DNA from: Maribacter antarcticus DSM 21422
Lineage (GTDB): Bacteria > Bacteroidota > Bacteroidia > Flavobacteriales > Flavobacteriaceae
Length of the DNA stretch: 59,020 bases
Direction: 5' to 3'
Assembly: GCF_000621125.1 (NCBI RefSeq)
Contig: NZ_JHZC01000020.1
Location: forward strand, 1-59,020
In this document: in pieces, positions 34,416 through 42,433 of the stretch
Layout: each line of letters starts with the position of its first letter
Numbering within the stretch: position 1 is the first letter of the stretch
Notes under the pieces: generated by a model
Seen by the model: the letters and a program-made list of their open reading frames with translations, nothing else
The model's database searches: none
Told to the model about the DNA's origin: nothing
Program-made: the position numbers and the translations under genes

Positions 34416-35064
34416 CTATGCCGTTTTTCTTTTCATTTTTAAATAGTAGATAGGAATATACTATTGGTATGATAGAGATTATTCCTGTTATAATTAAAAA
34501 TAGTGTAAAATTCGGCTGTTTGTCTAATATCAAACTTGACAGAACAACAATAATTCCACCTATAAACCACATCTTTCCGCCTAATTTATGTGTCTCTTTC
34601 CAAACTGTTTCATTTTCGAGAGTCCAAGGCGTTCTAATTCCTATGAAGTAATTTGCTTTTATTGTTTTAAAATAATTACCTAGAATAATATATAATACAC
34701 CTATTAATAATACAATATAATTTGGATTAGCGAAAGATTGGTTTTTGGCTGAATATATTATAAACAAAGCTAGAACAGACATAAAAGTTGTCATCAAAAC
34801 TTTTAGAGTTTGAAGTTTGTTCCCCATTTTATTTAGTTTGTTTTTAGGGTCAATTTTTGGAATGACCAAAAAGATAATATACACAAGAAAAGGTAGGAGA
34901 AAAGGAATTAGTAACAGTTCTGTTTTTTCTCCATATCTATCTATTTCACCTTTGATATTCCAATGCATAGGAACTTTTTCAGGTAATTGGTTCCATACAT
35001 ATGCTAAATAAATAAAAGGGAGTAATACAATTACAATTAATGGAATTTCTTTTTTAAGTTTCAT
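34402..35064 (-). CDS. sdpI: SdpI-family immunity-like membrane protein
   Basis: A 220-residue protein with about six transmembrane helices. It has an N-terminal DUF1648 motif (LPEKVPMHWNIKGEIDRYGEK) and a SdpI C-terminal half (NYFKTIKANYFIGIRTPWTLENETVWKETHKLGGKMW). In Bacillus, SdpI protects against the SdpC toxin and titrates the repressor SdpR. The gene follows a SdpR-like ArsR gene with a 3 bp gap, the same order logic. No SdpC toxin is visible here, so it may protect against foreign toxins. The stop codon lies inside E26 (tail EHRV). Confidence 0.85.
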   Translation of the reverse strand: MKLKKEIPLIVIVLLPFIYLAYVWNQLPEKVPMHWNIKGEIDRYGEKTELLLIPFLLPFLVYIIFLVIPKIDPKNKLNKMGNKLQTLKVLMTTFMSVLALFIIYSAKNQSFANPNYIVLLIGVLYIILGNYFKTIKANYFIGIRTPWTLENETVWKETHKLGGKMWFIGGIIVVLSSLILDKQPNFTLFLIITGIISIIPIVYSYLLFKNEKKNGIEHRV

Positions 35065-35067
35065 GTT

Positions 35068-35322
35068 TTATTTTTTTAATGTTAGTATCCAGTTTATTAA
35101 ATCTTCCAATATGCTCGTATTTAAAGAGTATTCTACAAATTGTCCTTTTTTCTCACTTGTTATCAAATCTGCTCTTTTTAGAATTTCAAGGTGGTGAGAA
35201 ATACTAGGTTTTGAAATATTGAATTTATCTGCAATTTCTCCAGCATTCATATCTCTTTCTTTTAATAATTCTACAATCTTCCTTCTTGTTTCATCATTAA
35301 GAGCTTTAAATAGTAAATTCAT
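35068..35322 (-). CDS. sdpR: ArsR/SdpR-family repressor
   Basis: An 84-residue winged-helix protein: FKALNDETRRKIVELLKER, DMNAGEIADKFNISKPSISHHLEILKRADLI, then KKGQFVEYSLNTSILEDL. There is no metal-binding Cys/His motif, as in SdpR-type autorepressors. It is the first gene of the unit, only 3 bp upstream of the SdpI-like gene. A perfect 9+9 bp palindrome 16 bp before its start is a plausible autoregulatory operator. Unit ends GTTCTATGCC/GGCATAGAAC are perfect. Confidence 0.85.
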   Translation of the reverse strand: MNLLFKALNDETRRKIVELLKERDMNAGEIADKFNISKPSISHHLEILKRADLITSEKKGQFVEYSLNTSILEDLINWILTLKK

Positions 35323-35337
35323 TTCAGTTATTTAGTT

Positions 35338-35357
35338 ATTTAGATAAATATCTAAAT
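35338..35357. promoter_or_regulatory. palindromic operator upstream of the SdpR-like gene
   Basis: ATTTAGATA-AA-TATCTAAAT is a perfect inverted repeat of two 9 bp arms, centred about 26 bp before the ATG at 35322. Its position, symmetry and AT content fit an ArsR/SdpR dimer site covering the promoter. Binding is inferred. Confidence 0.6.
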
Positions 35358-35401
35358 ATTATTTCAAATGACCAAATGTTTTCGGATTTCAAATGGCATA
35401 G

Positions 35402-35521
35402 AACGCTTATTATAAGAATAGTAAGGGATTAAAAGGCACTTACTTTCAGGTTTTGGGGACTTTGTTAATATGCACAAATTTTTGATTTAGCACTTAACCC
35501 GTATTATTTTTATACTTTGTT
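35402..35521 (-). repeat. attC-like site E27 (120 bp class)
   Basis: AAC at 35402 and GTT at 35519. The arms are CTTATTATAAGAATAGTAAGG and CCGTATTATTTTTATAC, paired in part. It encodes the NKV tail of the gene at 35510. Confidence 0.7.
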
Positions 35522-36277
35522 AGCAATAGTATTTTGTTTTTCCCATTTTTTGATAATAACAAACCATATAACAACTATAACACCTGAAATTATTAGTTTT
35601 TCAGTTCCATCAATTCCGTTTTTGATTAAAGCATTAAACATCATAATTTGGATAATCATATGAAAACAAGCACCAGCAATTATTGACTTTGTCGATTCAA
35701 CTACTTGTCCAATTCCCCAACTCCCAAGAATCATCATTGCCAAAAAGAAAAAGTTATCCCCAATAGTTGCTTTGGTCAAGAATGTCAAATGCCACAAGTA
35801 CCACATAAATCCAATTACTAAATATTTTTGCCAAGTTTTAAGTGTTTTTAATTCTTCTTGTAAATAGCCTCTCCATCCATATTCCTCCATTATGCAATAG
35901 AGTAAAGTTCCAATTACAGCAATGAATCCATAAATATGCGAGTCCATTTCAAAGTCATTTTTCACTCCAATTATTGTTAAAATTATGATTGGAATAACGA
36001 TCATTATGAGACTTTTCGGTTTTGATGTGCCAAATATGGTTATTTCCGTTTTCTTGTTCTTTTTTAAAAAATAAATGGCTATTAATGCACCAATAAATAC
36101 TCCTATTCCTTCAAGAAAAACAACAGTCAGCACAAAAATCCAAGTTGGTAATTTCTCCAATTCTAGTTTGAATTCGAAAATATCGAACCTGAAAACATTA
36201 GAGATTGTAGTCGCAATGATAAAAAAAATCAAGATTCTTTTCCAACTGATTCTATTATGTTTGATTTCGTTTTTCAT
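35510..36277 (-). CDS. CPBP-family intramembrane metalloprotease
   Basis: A 255-residue protein with about seven transmembrane helices. CPBP (Abi/CAAX protease) motifs: EEYGWRGYLQEEL (EExxxR), WYLWHLTFLTKA carrying the His, and a final helix with GACFHMIIQIMMFN. Such proteins cleave in the membrane and in bacteria often confer bacteriocin immunity, which would suit the neighbouring SdpI-type unit. The last residues ANKV and the TAA stop come from E27. Unit ends GTTAGCAATA/TATTGCTAAT (9 of 10, right core AAT). Confidence 0.8.
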   Translation of the reverse strand: MKNEIKHNRISWKRILIFFIIATTISNVFRFDIFEFKLELEKLPTWIFVLTVVFLEGIGVFIGALIAIYFLKKNKKTEITIFGTSKPKSLIMIVIPIIILTIIGVKNDFEMDSHIYGFIAVIGTLLYCIMEEYGWRGYLQEELKTLKTWQKYLVIGFMWYLWHLTFLTKATIGDNFFFLAMMILGSWGIGQVVESTKSIIAGACFHMIIQIMMFNALIKNGIDGTEKLIISGVIVVIWFVIIKKWEKQNTIANKV

Positions 36278-36286
36278 ATTATTGCT

Positions 36287-36473
36287 AATGCCAAAGCTAT
36301 TAGTAGTGCGGGAGCAGAGCAGTACTCATCTTCCTTACTTTACACGTAGCTAAAGCAGTTTTTTGTGTTTATTTTTTGCTTTAAATGCCAAATCAAACTG
36401 TTTTGGCGGACCTCCTAAAAATACGCAAACCTTTTGATATTGACCAAGCCCCGCATTACGTATAGGTCTTGTT
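36287..36473 (-). repeat. attC-like site E28 (187 bp class, in copy C)
   Basis: Left core AAT at 36287, GTT at 36471, otherwise as in E7. The inner hairpin is CCAAATCAAACTGTTTTGG. Confidence 0.7.
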
Positions 36474-36873
36474 AGCGGTTTTATATAATCCGAACCAAAC
36501 GCTAAAAGACAAACCATTACTATATTACCCTTAGATTTTGCCGTTTTTAACATGCAGCGATACACCTAAGCAGACATAAAAAAAATTAAGAGGTATAGCA
36601 GGTTTATAAATACGGGCAAGCCACAAGTCCGTCCGCATATCGATTGCGCAACCGTTGCGTTGTGGCGGCAAAAAGGGAATACCCCGAAAGCTGCTCTATT
36701 TTTAGAGCCTAGGCCACACTTAAAAGGATAAACCAATGAAACTGGTACCGTATATTTTTTGTTGCTCTGATAAACGTTCTACTTGCGAAATGAGTAAGTC
36801 TTTTATAAGGTAAGCAGCCAAAAAGGGAAAGCCCCGAAAATTATCTTATTTCTTACCACATATTACCGCTTAC
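36287..36873 (-). mobile_element. ORF-poor repeat cassette, copy C
   Basis: Third copy, with borders AATGCCAAAG (core AAC changed to AAT) and ACCGCTTAC (core TAC). Body hairpin GCGCAAC-CG-TTGCGT differs from copies A and B but remains paired. The motif AAAAGGGAANNCCCCGAA occurs twice. The corresponding ORF (36350-36565) is 71 codons. Both changed cores suggest the copy can no longer recombine. Confidence 0.8.
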
Positions 36874-36994
36874 GGTTGGGCTAAGGTTCGTTGCTGTGAT
36901 TCATCCGAAGGACAATCCAGCCGAACCTAAAGATAGCTTTTTGCACGTAATTTCCGTTTAGGAAATCCGCAAGCAATGAATTTTAGCCATTGAT
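36871..36994 (-). repeat. degenerate attC-like site E29 (124 bp class)
   Basis: Left core TAC (36871) and right core GAT (36992). The central hairpin is ATTTCC-GTTTA-GGAAAT, with the strand order reversed relative to siblings. Both cores are mutated, so the site is probably fixed in place. Confidence 0.6.
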
Positions 36995-37054
36995 AGCTTC
37001 AGTTTTTTTATCAGTGCAGTTACTCTTACAATTTCACAATTTTTTATTCTAATA

Positions 37055-38392
37055 TCAAAATGTTCGATACTTCGTATCTAAATATTGATTTGCTTCCTCT
37101 TCTTCAAATTTGGCAGCTGCACTATTCCAATGTAATGTTTGATTTGGAAAACGACCAGCAAGGACTCCAAGCAAAATTGTTTCTGTCAACCGAGATGCAT
37201 AAGAAAATGGCGCGGTACATTTATCTTTTCCCAAACATGCATCAATGAATTGATGATAATGTTTGGGTGCTTCCACCGCATAATCTCTGACGGGTTCTTC
37301 TAAGTTAAATTTTGAAATATCGATGTCTTGATATTTTCCATTGACAATTAATTTTGGCATCAATTGAAAGTGAGGTAAATACAATCTCCCTTTCTCGCCA
37401 ATAAACATGGCCCCTTGATCATGAAGCATTTCATCATTTGGTAATTTCAAATCTTCATGTGGAGCAGGAGCTTCTCCATCTGACCAAATCCAAGTGTGAT
37501 TTTCGGTAGTATATTTTGTTCCAGGAAATTGATAAGTAACTTCACTTTTTTCTGGAAAACCAAACCCATTAGGTGCTCTACATTTATTAGTAATCGTTTT
37601 TGGAACGTCTAATTGTAAAGCATTATAAGGCGTATCAAAAATATGAACACCCATATCACCAAGTGTACTACAACCATAGTCTAATAGGTTTCTCCATTTT
37701 CCAGGATGGTAAATTTCTTCTTTATAAGGTCTTTTGGGGGCAGTTCCCAACCAAAGATTCCAATCTAAATGTGCTGGAACTGAATCTTCCCCTTCAGGTG
37801 CGGGGCCATATCCCCAATTCCTTGGAGTCCAAGCTCTGACGGTACTTACTTTTCCAATGATGCCATCTTGAATCAAAAGTGTTGCTAGTTTATAATCATA
37901 AAAAGAATGAACTTGGATACCCATTTGAGTAATTAAGCTTTTTTCTTTTGCTATTTTTTGCATTGCTCTAGCTTCTGATACCTTATGAGCCAACGGTTTT
38001 TGACAATAAACTGCCTTCCCTAATTCCATTGCCATCATCGAAGCAGGTGCGTGAGTATGGTCTGGAGTGGAAACAATTACAGCATCTACTTCCCCTTCCA
38101 TTTCTTTTAAGAGCTTGCGATAATCCTTGTATATTTTTGCTTGTGGAAAAAGTACTTTTGCTGCTTCTAAATTATTTGCATCGACATCACACAAGGCAGC
38201 TACATCGACTAATTGATGAGAAGCAATTGCTTGTAAGTCTTCCATACCCATTCCTCCGACTCCAATGTGTGCGGTGCGTATTCTTTTGATCTTATTAGTC
38301 GCATTAGCTATTTTGTTAACACCACATGAAGGAAAAAGGGTAATGCCAGTTGTGAAGACGGCCACTTTTTTTAGAAATTCTCTTTTTTTCAT
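37055..38392 (-). CDS. Gfo/Idh/MocA-family oxidoreductase
   Basis: A 445-residue protein. The N-terminus KKREFLKKVAVFTTGITLFPSC has a Tat-like KR-x-FLK motif and a possible lipobox Cys, so it is probably exported folded. Rossmann motif RTAHIGVGGMGMEDL, then YCQKPLAHKVSEARAMQ (the EKP-type loop), GIQVHSFYDYKLATLLIQDG and SRLTETILLGVLAGRFP. This subgroup acts on sugar-like substrates with bound NAD(P). It is a large, metabolism-type protein for a cassette. Unit ends GATAGCTTCA/AAAAGCTAAC (7 of 10). Confidence 0.85.
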   Translation of the reverse strand: MKKREFLKKVAVFTTGITLFPSCGVNKIANATNKIKRIRTAHIGVGGMGMEDLQAIASHQLVDVAALCDVDANNLEAAKVLFPQAKIYKDYRKLLKEMEGEVDAVIVSTPDHTHAPASMMAMELGKAVYCQKPLAHKVSEARAMQKIAKEKSLITQMGIQVHSFYDYKLATLLIQDGIIGKVSTVRAWTPRNWGYGPAPEGEDSVPAHLDWNLWLGTAPKRPYKEEIYHPGKWRNLLDYGCSTLGDMGVHIFDTPYNALQLDVPKTITNKCRAPNGFGFPEKSEVTYQFPGTKYTTENHTWIWSDGEAPAPHEDLKLPNDEMLHDQGAMFIGEKGRLYLPHFQLMPKLIVNGKYQDIDISKFNLEEPVRDYAVEAPKHYHQFIDACLGKDKCTAPFSYASRLTETILLGVLAGRFPNQTLHWNSAAAKFEEEEANQYLDTKYRTF

Positions 38393-38528
38393 TTTTTGTT
38401 GATTTTATTCTCGAACACCAAAATAGTTACTCCATTTAGGGGGTTATTCAACTTTAAATTATCTTTTTTTGTCCAAATTGCTATTGGTTCATCGGAGTTT
38501 GTCATTTTTGTTTTTTCTAATAAAAGCT

Positions 38529-38715
38529 AACGGTTAGGCTATGGTTAGTACGGGAATTAAAAGTGCTGAACTTTCGAACTAGCAGTTAGCAAAATCTTTT
38601 TATTTTGTTTTATCTTTTTTATTCTAAAGCCAAATTAAAAAATTTGGCGGACTTTGTAAATAAACACTAAACTTTGGGTTAAACACCAAACCCCGTATTA
38701 ATTATAGCCATTGTT
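38529..38715 (-). repeat. attC-like site E30 (187 bp class)
   Basis: AAC at 38529 and GTT at 38713. The arms GGCTATGGTTAGTACGGG and CCCGTATTAATTATAGCC pair almost fully. The inner hairpin is CCAAATTAAAAAATTTGG. It encodes the tail and stop of the gene at 38698. Confidence 0.85.
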
Positions 38716-39255
38716 GCCAGTAGTTTTTATTTCCGATAGTGCTTTTTCCGTTTTCTCTTTCAACCCCACTTCACCATCTATTCTCAAGACATTACATTTG
38801 AGTGATTCAATCCAGGCATTATGAACTTTTAAAGACCTTCCATTAAAATCAGGGTTTTCATATTGATTAGCCCATTCGAGAAATGCTTTTGAATCGTTTT
38901 GAGTTTTTTTGTCCGTTAATAGTTTTTCACCATAGCGTTCAGTTTCTCGATTCTCAAGTCGTTTTATTCTGTCGTTATTGTTCAAGTGAATGAATATTGC
39001 TAAATCAAATGATTTTTCCCATTCTTTTCCCCAACTAACCATTGAACCACTTACTATGATATTTTCAAACTTTTTAAAATCGACTTTCAGATTATCATTT
39101 CGTTTTTTTAAAGATAATTTTTCTTGAAAGGGTGGTTCAGTCTTTTTCCAATAATAATCATCAACATCCAGATGCTTAAAATCTGTCTTTTTTTCAATTT
39201 CCTTTCCTAAAGTTGTAGTTCCAGAACCTGACGCACCAAAGATCAAAATTTTCAT
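38698..39255 (-). CDS. P-loop kinase-like protein (AAA/adenylate-kinase fold)
   Basis: A 185-residue protein. Walker A: MKILIFGASGSGTTTLGKEI. DVDDYYWKKTEPPF is a substrate-side motif seen in adenylate-kinase-like nucleotide kinases. The lid-like part has RIKRLENRETERYG. Substrate unknown. Proteins of this type are frequent in environmental cassettes. Its C-terminus GNNGYN and the TAA stop are encoded by the left border of E30. Single gene in a unit with perfect ends GTTGCCAGTA/TACTGGCAAC. Confidence 0.8.
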   Translation of the reverse strand: MKILIFGASGSGTTTLGKEIEKKTDFKHLDVDDYYWKKTEPPFQEKLSLKKRNDNLKVDFKKFENIIVSGSMVSWGKEWEKSFDLAIFIHLNNNDRIKRLENRETERYGEKLLTDKKTQNDSKAFLEWANQYENPDFNGRSLKVHNAWIESLKCNVLRIDGEVGLKEKTEKALSEIKTTGNNGYN

Positions 39256-39295
39256 TATAATTATCTATATTTCTCGGTTTAGTCTAATTACTGGC

Positions 39296-39418
39296 AACGG
39301 TTTGTATATGAAAAGTAGCGGATTGTGACGCACTAAATTTTCAAACCATTACTGACTTTAAATTTATGAAATTGCTTTTAACTAGACACTTAAACCGCTA
39401 TTTTTTATATACTGTGTT
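39296..39418 (-). repeat. attC-like site E31 (123 bp class)
   Basis: AAC at 39296 and GTT at 39416. The arms GTATATGAAAAGTAGCGG and CCGCTATTTTTTATATAC pair. The centre lacks the strong GAAAATCC hairpin. Confidence 0.75.
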
Positions 39419-39426
39419 GTAACACG

Positions 39427-40155
39427 TTATTCTTGTATTGAATAACTACTTAAGGTTCCATCAACTTTAAATCCCATTTTGGAGTAAATTCTTTCACCAG
39501 ATTCTGACGCTACTAAAACAACAGTATTGCTTCGGTTATTAAAAGCTTCGCATATCAACTTGGTAGTCATGATTTTTCCCAATCCACGCCCTCTATATTC
39601 AGGGATTGTCCCAATCATATGGATGCCAGAAACTTTATTTTCATCTAAAAAAATGATGCCACAGCTCACTGAAGAACCATTATGACTGCCTAAATACAAC
39701 CTGATTTTTGAATCAAAATCAAGTAAAGAGATTATTGTCTTTGGGTAAATTTCATACCCAAATGATTTGGCAGCAACATTTGCAAATTTAATTGCTTTTG
39801 ACTTTGTATCTACTCGCTGTATGGTCGGAAAATTATCTTTAGGTTTATGTTCTCTAGATATATTTAAAAACATTCCTTTCACTACTGATGTTTTTTCAAA
39901 ATTGTGAATTAAAAGCAACTTTTCTGTCAATTCATCTTTAGGTATGCCTAACGATTTTGGTAAAAGCCCGTTTTTTATGTTCACTTTTAGCTGCTCAAAA
40001 TCTATACGGTTACTATCAATTCCGAAGATTTTACTTGGCCAAGACATATTACTTTGGCAGCTAAACTTGTAACCTCTTTCAGTGGTAAAAAAATCACCTT
40101 GTACTCCAATGTATTCCCAAAAATCAAACAAGTGATCTATGCTATAATTAGTCAT
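39427..40155 (-). CDS. GNAT-family N-acetyltransferase
   Basis: A 242-residue protein. The C-terminal GNAT domain has motif A GTIPEYRGRGLGKIMTTKLI, which binds acetyl-CoA, and motif B ERIYSKMGFKVDGT. The N-terminal 110 residues (FDFWEYIGVQGDFFTTERGYKFS and so on) are a substrate-side extension. Acyl acceptor unknown. It is the last gene of a five-gene unit (39427-42357) with perfect ends GTTGTAACAC/GTGTTACAAC. GNAT genes are frequent in integron cassettes. Confidence 0.8.
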   Translation of the reverse strand: MTNYSIDHLFDFWEYIGVQGDFFTTERGYKFSCQSNMSWPSKIFGIDSNRIDFEQLKVNIKNGLLPKSLGIPKDELTEKLLLIHNFEKTSVVKGMFLNISREHKPKDNFPTIQRVDTKSKAIKFANVAAKSFGYEIYPKTIISLLDFDSKIRLYLGSHNGSSVSCGIIFLDENKVSGIHMIGTIPEYRGRGLGKIMTTKLICEAFNNRSNTVVLVASESGERIYSKMGFKVDGTLSSYSIQE

Positions 40156-40223
40156 AATATAAAATTTTTAATTGTTGGAGTAATAATTAAACGTGATGCT
40201 TACTATTACTCCATTCTTGAGTT

Positions 40224-40634
40224 TTATTCTGTTGAAGCTGCAACAAAAGCTGCCGAATCTTCAAAAAATCGATACTCCTTTATTTTTTTATTCTCGATAA
40301 TGCAAAGCTGAACCCATGAGCTATTGAAAAGCTTGCCAGTTGTTTTGACTTCATGCGAAAAAGTGCCATTTGCCATTACTAAATTGTCTCCTGCGGACGC
40401 TATATGATTTACCGTAAAATCTTTTGTATTGAACAAAGAAGTGATGTTATTCAAAAACTGTTTGGCCTCCTCTTTTGTTCTGTAAATACCGTGTAATTGC
40501 TCTATTGGACGTTCTTCTTCTTTAACGCTTACGATATAACAATCTGGATGAAATGTGTTTAAAACGTGTTCCATATCTCCATTTTGAAATGCATTAAAGT
40601 AAGCTTGTACGACTTCTATATTTGATTTTTTCAT
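40224..40634 (-). CDS. SnoaL/NTF2-like protein
   Basis: Start taken at 40634 (MKKSNIEVVQAYFNAF); a second ATG 9 bp upstream is also possible. About 136 residues, cytoplasmic. The SnoaL-like NTF2 fold is plain: VVQAYFNAFQNGDMEHVLNTFHPDC, IYRTKEEAKQFLNNITSLF, WVQLCIIENKKIKEYRFFED. Such proteins are cyclases, isomerases or binding proteins. It sits between DoxX (40666) and GNAT in an operon led by a Crp-type regulator. Confidence 0.75.
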   Translation of the reverse strand: MKKSNIEVVQAYFNAFQNGDMEHVLNTFHPDCYIVSVKEEERPIEQLHGIYRTKEEAKQFLNNITSLFNTKDFTVNHIASAGDNLVMANGTFSHEVKTTGKLFNSSWVQLCIIENKKIKEYRFFEDSAAFVAASTE

Positions 40635-40665
40635 TTGTATCATTTTAGTTTAAATTGATTGATTT

Positions 40666-41070
40666 CTAATCCCATTTATTTTTAGTTGACACGCTATATT
40701 TACCACCACCAGTAAAAAATAATGCGATGCCAAAAAGAGTGTAAATAAATAATGGACCCATTTCCCAGCCGCCAAAACCATTAAGTTTTAGCAGGTTTGG
40801 AAGTTGCACCAATAATGTCGCTACGAAGCAATTAGTTGCGAATATTAGTCCGGCTAGTTTTGTTCTATACCCGATAATAATTAGAATAGGAGCAATGATT
40901 TCTCCAAGATAAACGCCATAGCCTAAAAATGATGGCAGTCCGTATTGGGCTATTTGGTCTGAAATAAAATCAATTCCAAATCTCAATTTGCTGATTCCGT
41001 AAATGAGCATTGTAAATGCAATACTTACTCTTATAAGTACTATTCCGAGGTCTTGTTTTGTGTTTTTCAT
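40666..41070 (-). CDS. DoxX-family membrane protein
   Basis: A 134-residue protein with four transmembrane helices: LGIVLIRVSIAFTMLIYGISKL, FLGYGVYLGEIIAPILIIIGY, LAGLIFATNCFVATLLVQL, PLFIYTLFGIALFFTGGG. This is the DoxX pattern, four helices with a G-K-L motif in helix 1. Family members sit in redox-related complexes, exact role unknown. It belongs to the operon Crp - outer membrane protein - DoxX - SnoaL - GNAT. Confidence 0.85.
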   Translation of the reverse strand: MKNTKQDLGIVLIRVSIAFTMLIYGISKLRFGIDFISDQIAQYGLPSFLGYGVYLGEIIAPILIIIGYRTKLAGLIFATNCFVATLLVQLPNLLKLNGFGGWEMGPLFIYTLFGIALFFTGGGKYSVSTKNKWD

Positions 41071-41079
41071 ATCTATAGT

Positions 41080-41700
41080 TTAAAAGTTACATTTTATAAA
41101 AAGCCCGTAATTTTGGAGTGTTTTTACTCCTCCTGTAAATTGATCTAGATTGACTGCTATTCCTGTGATAAGGTTTTCTTTTTGAATCCCAATTCTAAAT
41201 TGTTGTATCCCTCTATTTACTATTTCAAAATCGGTATTTACAATTACAAATAGATTTAGATAAGCCTTAATGTCTTTACTCAAAACGGGGGTGTAATTCA
41301 GTATCAAATTTTGTTCAAGTGTAAACCCATTTTGATAGGTGCTGCCAATCGCATAGCTCAACTTAAAACTGGATGCCGAAAATTTGTATTGCGTGGTTAG
41401 AGTAGCAAATGAACCAGGGTTTTTAGCGCCTAACGCAGCATTGACTTGAATGTGTTTATTGAAATGGAAAGACACCATATTTCTAATAAAATAGATGTCG
41501 TTTGTTTCATTGGTATATTCTGTGTCAAAGTAGGATACATTATTTATAGACCATTTATCGTTAAAACGATGCGCTACAAAATGTTGATAGGTAAGTGACC
41601 TATGGCCGAACAGCAATTCTGGAGAGAAACCAACCTCTTGTGCATTTGATGCCAAAGCGGAAAATAGGAGAGTAATCGATACACTTATAATTCTTAACAT
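41080..41700 (-). CDS. putative outer-membrane beta-barrel protein
   Basis: A 206-residue protein with a Sec signal peptide (MLRIISVSITLLFSALASNAQ). The body alternates aromatic and hydrophobic residues (FGHRSLTYQHFVAHRFNDKWS, SFKLSYAIGSTYQNGF, AYLNLFVIVNTDFEI) and ends YGLFIKCNF, with a C-terminal aromatic residue typical of barrels. No named family recognised. It is the second gene of the five-gene unit, 10 bp before DoxX. Confidence 0.6.
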   Translation of the reverse strand: MLRIISVSITLLFSALASNAQEVGFSPELLFGHRSLTYQHFVAHRFNDKWSINNVSYFDTEYTNETNDIYFIRNMVSFHFNKHIQVNAALGAKNPGSFATLTTQYKFSASSFKLSYAIGSTYQNGFTLEQNLILNYTPVLSKDIKAYLNLFVIVNTDFEIVNRGIQQFRIGIQKENLITGIAVNLDQFTGGVKTLQNYGLFIKCNF

Positions 41701-41775
41701 AGCCCAATCTTTTTATTGATAGGACAAAGAAACTGCTATGTTATGTAGGGAATCTTAATGTAGGTTAATAACGAC

Positions 41776-42357
41776 TTATTGCGAAATGTTTTTTCTGAGT
41801 TTGCTTAAAAATTCGGGTGTAATACCTAAGTAAGAAGCGATCATATATTGCGGCACACGCTGCTCTATATCTCTATGCTTTGTACGAAAATCAAGGTAAT
41901 GCTCTTCGGCCGTTTTACTCATGGCATTAATAGTTCGTTCCTGTAATGAAACATAGGCTTTTTCAAATTTGAATCTAAAAAAACGTTCTACTGCTGGGAC
42001 GTTGTTATACAGATCGTTTAATTTGTCTTTATGTATTTGGAGTACTACGCTATTTTCAATAGCTTGAACAAATTGTTTCGAAGGAGTATTAGTTAGGTAA
42101 CTGTATAAATCATTAATCCACCAATCTTCTATTCCGAATTGAATGATATGCTCTTTTGTATCTTCATCCATATAATAACTTCTGAGACAGCCGTCTGAAA
42201 TAAATCTCATATGCGATGAAAGATCACCCTCGTATAAAAGAATTTCTTTCTTTTTTAATTCTACGATAGTAAAACATCCACCAACGATTTCCGCTTCATC
42301 GTCTGTAAGTGTTATACTTTTTCTAAAATGCACTATGAGTTTATCAATTGGAGTCAT
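41776..42357 (-). CDS. Crp/Fnr-family regulator
   Basis: A 193-residue protein. The cyclic-nucleotide-binding-like beta roll (LKKKEILLYEGDLSSHMRFISDGCLRSYY) is followed by a dimer helix and a short Bacteroidota-type HTH (YMIASYLGITPEFLSKLRKN). It lacks a full-length winged helix, as in this subfamily. It is the first gene of the five-gene unit and probably controls the downstream genes. Four relatives in the window (7366 broken, 48958, 53608, 57733) occupy the same first position. Confidence 0.8.
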   Translation of the reverse strand: MTPIDKLIVHFRKSITLTDDEAEIVGGCFTIVELKKKEILLYEGDLSSHMRFISDGCLRSYYMDEDTKEHIIQFGIEDWWINDLYSYLTNTPSKQFVQAIENSVVLQIHKDKLNDLYNNVPAVERFFRFKFEKAYVSLQERTINAMSKTAEEHYLDFRTKHRDIEQRVPQYMIASYLGITPEFLSKLRKNISQ

Positions 42358-42388
42358 TTCTTTCTCGATATTGTTTTTAATGTGTTAC

Positions 42389-42433
42389 AACGCATTGAAT
42401 AAACGCCTGTTTTAATGGCGTTTATTTTTTGTT
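42389..42433 (-). repeat. minimal attC-like site E32 (45 bp)
   Basis: AAC-GCATTG, then AATAAACGCC and GGCGTTTATT pairing perfectly around TGTTTTAAT, then TTTT-GTT. It is the smallest complete site here and separates two of the largest units. The hairpin followed by a T run also looks like a rho-independent terminator for plus-strand transcription. Confidence 0.75.

Noticed and set aside
42399..42433. E32 as only a transcription terminator
   Set aside because: A terminator role is possible on the plus strand, but the AAC/GTT cores and the matched ends of both neighbouring units place it with the other attC-like sites.
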